The notes beneath the pieces were generated by a model, which did no database searches, was not told where the DNA came from, and was given only the letters and a program-made list of their open reading frames with translations. Source: Macrocybe gigantea (lineage: Eukaryota > Basidiomycota > Agaricomycetes > Agaricales > Callistosporiaceae). From it: a stretch of 64,000 nucleotides of DNA. This document shows positions 57,987-64,000 of this stretch, piece after piece; within the stretch, counting starts at the first letter, position 1, and each line of letters begins with the position of its first letter. Both the position numbers and the translations under genes were made by a program. Location of the stretch: NCBI GenBank assembly GCA_011319805.1, contig SJRY01000226.1:1-64000 (forward strand). Direction: 5' to 3'.

Positions 57987-59576
57987 ATGGCCAGCACAGG
58001 TACGGGGCCTCGTTGCTCGGTGTCTATTGCGCGAGGAGCTCCATGAAGCCTGACGCGTGCTGCCATCAGATCTCAAAATTCCCTCGCTGTTCAATGTCAA
58101 GGGCAAGATAGGCATGTTCACGCAATACACACTCTTTTCCTCGAGGATTTAACTCCGCTTCTCGAACATGCGTTTTGTAATTTAGTCTTGGTGACCGGCG
58201 GAGGGTCCGGTATCGGGAAAATGATCGCGACCGGGTTCGCTCAAAACGGTGCCAAAGTGTACATAGCCGCGAGGAAGGAGGCGCAGCTCAAGGAGGTCCG
58301 CGTTTTCGTTCGTTCAGCCATTTTTGTGCTTTATTTACAAGCTGGAAATCACCTAGGCCGTCCAAGAGATCAGCGAGGCCGCGACGGACAAGGTCGACTA
58401 CATCGTCGCCAATGTTGCGGTACGTTCGAGGTCCGCCATCCGCTGCACGGTCCATGATCCGTTGACGCGCCCGACCGGCACATAAAGTCTCGAGCAGGAT
58501 GTGAAGCGCTGGTCAAAGAGTTTAGGAAACGAGAGAACAAGCTGCACGTCTTGGTGAACAATTCTGGCACCAGCTGGGGTGCGCCGTTGGATGACTTCCC
58601 GGAGGACAAGGGCTGGGACAACGTTTTCAACGTCAACGTCAAGAGTATATTCTACAGTACGCCAACCTTCGTTTCTGCTCGTTTTGACTCACGCGTTTCT
58701 GATGAATTCCCCGTCTCCTCAGTCACTGCAGGGTCGGAACTTTTTTGCGTCCCCACTTTCCTTCCTCCCACGCTGAACCGCTGAGAACAGGCTATCCGAC
58801 CTCCTCATCAAAGACTCGACAAATTTGGACCCTGGACGTGTCATCAACATATCTTCAGTTGCTTCTGTCGACCCTTACAGTGAAAACGAGCTGAGCGGCG
58901 ACGGAAACGGCACATGGAGTTGTACGTCGCGTATTACCTCCCCCCTTTTTTTTCGTCACAGTCCCGAGTTGAACTGCACAATAGATCAGCCCAGCAAAGC
59001 GGCAGGTATAGTCCTTCTGTTGTTTTCCTATCCTGACCATGGCGACATCTCTTTCCTCTCCTTCAGTCAACCACCTGACGTCTCAATTCGCTCTCAAGCT
59101 TGGACCTCAACACGTAACGTACGGTGTCCCCAACACGCTTTCTTTTCCTTGCCGGCTTGATTGACCTTTCGCAATGCGACAGTGTGAATGCGATCTTGCC
59201 CGGGTAAAACCCTTCTACTCCACAACCTCACGGGCATCCCGAATATCTGAACTTTCGTCTCATCTTCCAGAGTGTTCCCGAGCAAAATGACCGCATACAG
59301 CTTCAGGACGAGAGGAGACCAGCTGTTCGCTGCCGCTCAGCCGACTGGTTAGCGTAGTTATCACTTCGGCGTTAGAGTCCTTTCTCTGATAAACATATTT
59401 GTGCTGTCGGACTCTTTCTTCGACTTCCAGGTCGGTTCGGCATGCCCCAAGACGTCGCTGGTGTAGCACTCTTCCTGGCATCTCCTGCAGCTTCGCACGT
59501 CACCGGAACACACACCATGCTAGATGGCGGCGCGAGGTATCTGACATCGGCGAGAACGGCGGGACCAAAGTTGTAG
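57987..59576 (+). CDS. Short-chain dehydrogenase/reductase (classical SDR)
   Basis: NAD(P)-dependent oxidoreductase; the substrate is not deducible, and the pattern resembles RhlG-like 3-oxoacyl reductases. Exon 1 is only 13 nt (57987-57999). Exon 2 is 58070-58111, and its intron starts with GC (AG|GCATGT). Then 58186-58295, 58357-58419 and further exons to the stop at 59574-59576. Cofactor site: VLVTGGGSGIGK. Structural NNSG in LVNNSGTSWGAP. Catalytic Ser in RVINISSVAS and the YxxxK pair in SYQPSKAA. C terminus GRFGMPQDVAGVALFLASP and TMLDGGARYL. The join around 58720-58800 is unclear, with a possible 1-nt break. Confidence 0.88.
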
Positions 59577-60029
59577 GAGCTGGTCGCACGCAGGTTGGAG
59601 ATTCCCTTCTGTTACTGCTAGAGAATTCTGTCATTTCCTATGTACATGGGTTCCGACATAATATGTACTCTTGATACCAGACTTTCCTGAATGCGTGGTT
59701 TAATGTAGTTGGTTGTTTTGGGATGCGAGTGCGAGACATGAACTAGGGATATGGACGAATTCTTCAAGAATCAACGGGCCTATGTCCATGGTCTCCACGG
59801 TACTTCCCTTGGCTCCTTTGTCGGGCGGGTGGGGAACGGTGACATAGATATCTTGATGGGAAAATCTTGAACATGAGTCCATGGATCAATCGGAATATCA
59901 CTAGTGAATAGTCATGATGGCCGAGGGCTTGTACATGCGTGAGAAACAAGAACAGTTATTGGGAGTTGGTTCCGGGGCGATGCGTAAATTGAACGGTTGA
60001 CAGTGTTTATGAAAGCGCTTGCGGCAAAG

Positions 60030-61962
60030 TCAGATCCGTCTTTCAGTTCGCTCTCCGTCGTTGAGGATGCCGGGTCCGTCTGAGTCTGCGTGTTTGTGGC
60101 CCAGATTGAGTTTGGCAAAATTTTCGGTGACCTCAGAAGCGCCATTGCCAGGCGTAGCCATAGGAGGAGGCCAGCTAGGGTTCAGACTAGGAGGTTGAGG
60201 GCTTGATGTGAAGGTGGAACTAGGTGGAGATGTTGACGATAAGTTCAAAGGTGTGGGACTTGGGTTTGAAGAATTCGTCATTTTTATCTTGCTCATGATG
60301 AACGCTTGCTCCAGAAGTGCTTTGTACATGGCATTGTTGAACCCGACGCATTGAACGCCGACACAAGCAATTTGAGCGCACCGACGGCATACAATTGGTT
60401 CGTCTCATAGACGTTCTGCGGAGAAATGTTCTTCCGTCCTGAGATTGTCTCTTTGACGATCGCTTGGGCAGTCTTAGAGGAGTTACAGCATCATATTAGC
60501 AGCGACGACCAGTGAGCGAAGCAAACCTCATGCGAAAGAGCGGCCCATTCCTTTGTCGTGAGATCATCTAGTCTAAATGCTTTATAGACGCCGGCGTAAT
60601 ACCATAAACCTTCTTTATTAAAAAAGCATTCTAGATTCGGGTTGTGAGCATTTCACCTGACGCAAAAGGGGGAGTTTTTTTTGCCTGTGGGTTTATTCAT
60701 TCTACCGATCACTTCGACGCTATTCCAACGGTGCGCGGTCGTTACGCGCGGGTTCGTGCTGCATTTGAACAGTGGAGTATAGAAATAGCCATGTTCTTCT
60801 CTTTCAGGACACCAATGAGTCGTGTTGGAATAGAATAGACGGTAATTCGCAAGTCTTGTGCGTATCCTCATTCCGTGAAGCTTTGGCAAGAAGAGAAGAC
60901 CATAGACTCACGAAGTCCTCAAAGACTAGATTTACGAAACACGCATATAGTCAATCAATCAGCAACGCGCGGAATAAAAACATTGGCATGGTCACCCCGG
61001 ATAAGTTGGAAAGGAATTCCTGCAATGTTAGAGGCTGAGGAATGCTCATGGGACTCAACATGCCGTCCGGAACTTCTTCGGGAAGCGGAAGCTTGACCAA
61101 TATCGCTTCTCTGGATTTTATCATATCAGCAGGTTCGTCCGACCTGTTCGAAGAGTAGGGAATCTGGCGAAGGACATCAACCCTAATGTTCAATTGCAAA
61201 GAACACGAATACTTCGTTGACAATATGCGATGTCGTGGTAACGTCCGAAGCAGCCTTTGCTGAGTCTCGATATTGATCCGACGCTTTACCGTTGAAGCCA
61301 GGTAAAGTAGTCGAGTCGCCGACCAAGTGAAAGCTTGTTTCCGTTTGAATCTCCTGGGTATCATATGTGATGGTAGGCCGCGGCGTAATGGTATTCTTGA
61401 AAGAGGAGTAAGAATATGCCATAGGTTGTTAGAACTTGCGCTTGCGAACCTTTGACGTGTCTTCGCTATGAGGTGATGGCTCCCGCAATTGGGAAAATTG
61501 AACCTTTGCGTCGCGAGTTGCATTGACTTCATCTTGTAGATTCTTCACGAGTTCCTCAAGTCGAGAGATTTCACCCTTCATCCTCACGTTCTCGCTTTCA
61601 TAGGAGACTCTATTATCTGTATCCCCAGAGGTAACAAGTCCCTGCTGCAGTTGTTCGATGAGATGCGATTTCTGTCGTATTGATTCGTAGGCGCCCAATA
61701 ATCGGTGGACAGCGGCGTCGCGTGCTTGCAACGCTTCGTCGGCTTTCGACCTTTCTACGGCGATCTCAAGCGCAACATCTACGGCGCGAAAGTGGTCCTG
61801 CTTGGAAGACCATGAGGACCTGAAAAGCCCAAAGGACTTGACGTAAATACGAACCGGTCTCTTGTAAAGCCCCAGGTCTCGTCCACGATCTTCACAAAAG
61901 GCATATCCGTTGGTCCCTCGCAAGATATTTGGATGCTGGCTGTCGCTGGGCGCGGCGGCCAT
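60030..61962 (-). CDS. DUF6697 domain protein with N-terminal coiled coil
   Basis: Exons 61962-61450, 61395-61213, 61163-60996, a 17-nt exon 60925-60909, 60866-60685, 60630-60527 and 60472-60030. They are phase-consistent if one base is missing near 60368, giving about 536 residues. The first exon encodes a long coiled coil (DEALQARDAAVHRLLGAYE to GEISRLEELVKNLQDEV). After a linker come the family blocks: LPEEVPDGMLSP, NYRLFYSNTTHWCPEREEH, GYFYTPLFKCSTNPRVT, NKPTECFFNKEGLWYYAG, KEWAALSHETAQAIVKETI and the Cys-rich ACVGVQCVGFNNAMY. A Ser/Pro/Thr-rich tail ends it. The function is unknown. The fifth intron (60631-60684) has a GC donor. It is divergent with COA1, 80 bp between starts. Confidence 0.8.
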
Positions 61963-62042
61963 AATGGGATGAGCGCAAGCCTAGAAGATCACATGACCCT
62001 GACTCTCGGGACTCCTCACTTCATTCGCCTCTACGCCGAACG

Positions 62043-62877
62043 ATGTCTTCGCTGTGGTCCGCCGCTATTCCCAGGTCTCGAACCGTTTTTCGTTCGTTGC
62101 GATGCTCGTTGTCGCCATTTGTGAGAACTTATGCGACTGAGCTGCCGCGGCCTCCGCCACCGACGCGTCAGCCGGAAGTAGAACTGTTTGCGGGGACGTC
62201 CCGGCCCAGACCGTACAGACATGCATCCACTAGGGAGCTGCCTCGTATAAAAGTGGCGTACCAATCGGTCTGTTTTGTCATTTTCGTCGAGCGCTGATAC
62301 CTTTATTTGTCACCGGACATTGTAGAAAAGATGGCCCACCATTGTCGCGGTCGTCGTATTCGGGATTGCCGGCTGGGGAGCATTCATGGAATTTGTGAGG
62401 AATCAAGAGATGATTTCAAGTTCCGTTGTGCGACAGATTATGCGGTCAGTAAAGGAGGACCCGCAACTGCAGGAAATGTTGGGCGATGCAATCCGACCTC
62501 AGCCGGAGTGGTGGCTAAACGGGGATCCGAAGATTAACGGCCATGTATACGCCTCTGTGTCGCGCTCATCCGACTGATTATTCACCAGTAGAACAACAGA
62601 TAAGTCAACTCCAAGGCAACGTGGACATTAGTTTTAGAATCAAAGGGACGAAAGGTATCATCTCTGGATGTTTTACCGCATTTCACCCATTAAAACATCC
62701 TGCAGGAGCAGGCACATTATACTTCACCAGCATAAGGAAGGACAAAGGTCTTCCGTTTACTATCTGTACGCTCCTTATGTCTCCAATATTCCATTCTGCT
62801 GATTGATATTGACAGTACGATTCAAAGTTATATGCGACGATGGTGCAATTGTGTTTGTAGACGCAAAACCACTTTAA
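62043..62877 (+). CDS. COA1: Cytochrome c oxidase assembly factor 1
   Basis: Inner-membrane protein needed for early Cox1 maturation in complex IV assembly. Exons 62043-62252 (or 62267), 62326-62544, 62600-62654, 62706-62765 and 62816-62877; both first-exon ends keep phase, giving 201 or 206 residues. N-terminal presequence rich in Arg and Ser (MSSLWSAAIPRSRTVFRSL). One transmembrane segment (TIVAVVVFGIAGWGAFM), after which the protein faces the intermembrane space. The Coa1 domain: INGHISQLQGNVDISFRIKG, AGTLYFTSIRKDKG, LRFKVICDDGAIVFV. It ends AKPL. It shares an 80-bp divergent promoter region with the DUF6697 gene. Confidence 0.9.
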
Positions 62878-63199
62878 ATCAAGTATTGTGTTCGTCTTGA
62901 TTAACTCATCCCAGGCTTCTTGGACGCTTATTCTGATTGACTCTCAGATACATGTACACCAGGATATGATACTACATAAATCAATCCAGTTGAAACACAA
63001 TTTGATCAGGCAAACTCCGCAGCTATCTTTCTATTCCCCATTTTCCATCCTTCAAACCCAACCGCTCCATCTACCTCGCCTGGCATGGCTGCAACTTTCT
63101 TAGATAGCAGCCGGTGTGCAACCAGAGATGCTAGTAAGCTGAGATGGGCAGTTGACCTGCTGATATGTAATTTTCCTGGAAATCCGATTCGCAAAATGA

Positions 63200-64000
63200 A
63201 AACTCCAATGACGGGCCAAGGACTTACCAGGTATTGATATCACCTCCAGCCCTTCAAGTGTGTGAGGCGTGGCTTTCTGTCAAGTAACTGGATTCACACT
63301 GACCATTGCCACCTCCAGTGACATCCAGCCTGTAGGTTGGAAGGAAGCTGAGAGCATTCCGCGTCGGACGACACGCCTTCGGTCCTGAGGTGAACCTCGC
63401 CATACTAGCAATGCCAATAACTTGACTTACCACCGTACTGACGACCCCATCCTTGAGTGGGAGCGCCATACTGCGCGGTGCAGCCGTTGTAGTCTATGTG
63501 CACACAGGTAAGCATTTGCAAAAGTGGCACACCGTGCCTGTAATTCACCGCCAACCCCGCCCCCAGGTGTCTGTGATACGCCGACATTTAGAACTAAACT
63601 GAACCTCTATTATGAACTCACGTAGATGTCAAAATCGGTATCCGTGATGCCTGCGGAGGGGATCAGGTCTGTTAATCATCCATCAATCTTAGGCTTACCC
63701 CCGGCATTGATTGCCTGCACAATCATACTCTTGCCAGCTGCTGCGCCTGAAGTCCAAGTGAATTGGTAACACTTGCAACCTGCACGCCGTGGACGCGCCT
63801 CAGTCATGAACCTTCAAAACTGGACATGTGTGATACGACGTACAAGTGGCAGTCGCCGTGTTACCATGCCCAGCGAAACCGTATGACATGGTGTTGCTGA
63901 TGATGATGGGCTGGTAGCTTGAGCAAGAGAAGGCCTGGCCGCCTTGCGTGAAGCATGCGTTCTGCGCGCCGGCTGCGGCAGGTCCGTTGTTTTTGTTGCA
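63200..64000 (-). CDS. GH45 family endoglucanase, N terminus beyond the window
   Basis: Secreted beta-1,4-glucanase acting on cellulose. Exons 64000-63844 (continues off the window), 63779-63699, 63650-63622, 63570-63549 (22 nt), 63493-63431 and a 3' exon from about 63385. Conserved parts: NACFTQGGQAFSCSSYQP, NTMSYGFAGHG, CCKCYQFTWTSGAAAGKSM, TDFDIYTPGGGVGDYNGC (with the second catalytic Asp region), YGAPTQGWGRQYGG and SDAECSQLPSNLQAGC. Cysteine spacing fits GH45. The first catalytic Asp (in the usual YWDCC motif) would lie outside the window. The very C-terminal exon(s), between 63000 and 63330, are not resolved. No cellulose-binding module is seen in the available part. Confidence 0.85.

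Noticed and set aside
61820..61854. A 35-nt GT-AG intron in the first DUF6697 exon
   Set aside because: Removing it breaks the frame of the coiled coil; the unspliced frame is open and conserved in style.
1..64000. CRISPR arrays, bacterial operons, ribosome binding sites
   Set aside because: Intron-rich eukaryotic DNA; no regularly spaced direct repeats other than the GAAACGA microsatellite and coding repeats.

Overview
The window is nuclear DNA of a filamentous basidiomycete, most likely an agaricomycete. The genes carry many short GT-AG introns (about 48-70 nt). The gene set is fungal and basidiomycete in flavour: a CIN1-type intersectin with DH-PH domains, DUF6593 and DUF6697 proteins, and a steryl-glucosidase/EGCrP-like GH5. 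The first element is a chromodomain Ty3/gypsy retrotransposon.

Layout. 1-7187 holds a minus-strand chromovirus (its 3' LTR is cut by the window edge), apparently inserted into an older copy of the same family; 372 bp of 5' internal sequence plus one LTR of the older copy remain in view. 7188-9440 is gene-poor and contains a 740-bp TA-flanked inverted-repeat element. 9440-10751 is the mitochondrial GTP/GDP carrier GGC1. 11600-15670 is a complete 4.07-kb TA-flanked DNA transposon with ~168-bp terminal inverted repeats. It carries two convergent genes: an IS630/Tc1-mariner (DDE) transposase and a multi-exon companion gene whose protein starts with a Zn(II)2Cys6 cluster. 15673-18360 is gene-poor and repeat-marked.

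From 18.4 kb on, the window is mostly ordinary single-copy chromosome: mitochondrial ribosomal protein uS7, a GH5 glycosidase ending in a CaaX-like box, OPA3, eIF2A, a hypothetical protein, a protein with LLDKIG-type repeats, CDC73 (Paf1 complex), a UDP-glycosyltransferase, a DUF6593 protein, inositol polyphosphate multikinase, a small ORF, an F-box protein, the intersectin CIN1, a short-chain dehydrogenase, a DUF6697 protein, COA1, and a GH45 endoglucanase cut by the right edge. No functional cluster is apparent; these are unlinked housekeeping genes, with two close divergent pairs (IPMK/small ORF, DUF6697/COA1).

Two cautions. Exon boundaries were placed by eye from splice consensus, reading-phase bookkeeping and family conservation. 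Also, many conserved genes show isolated 1-nt frame breaks, often in C or G runs, which looks more like uncorrected assembly indels than real gene decay. Positions are therefore good to the base only where exon lengths are stated to be phase-consistent.
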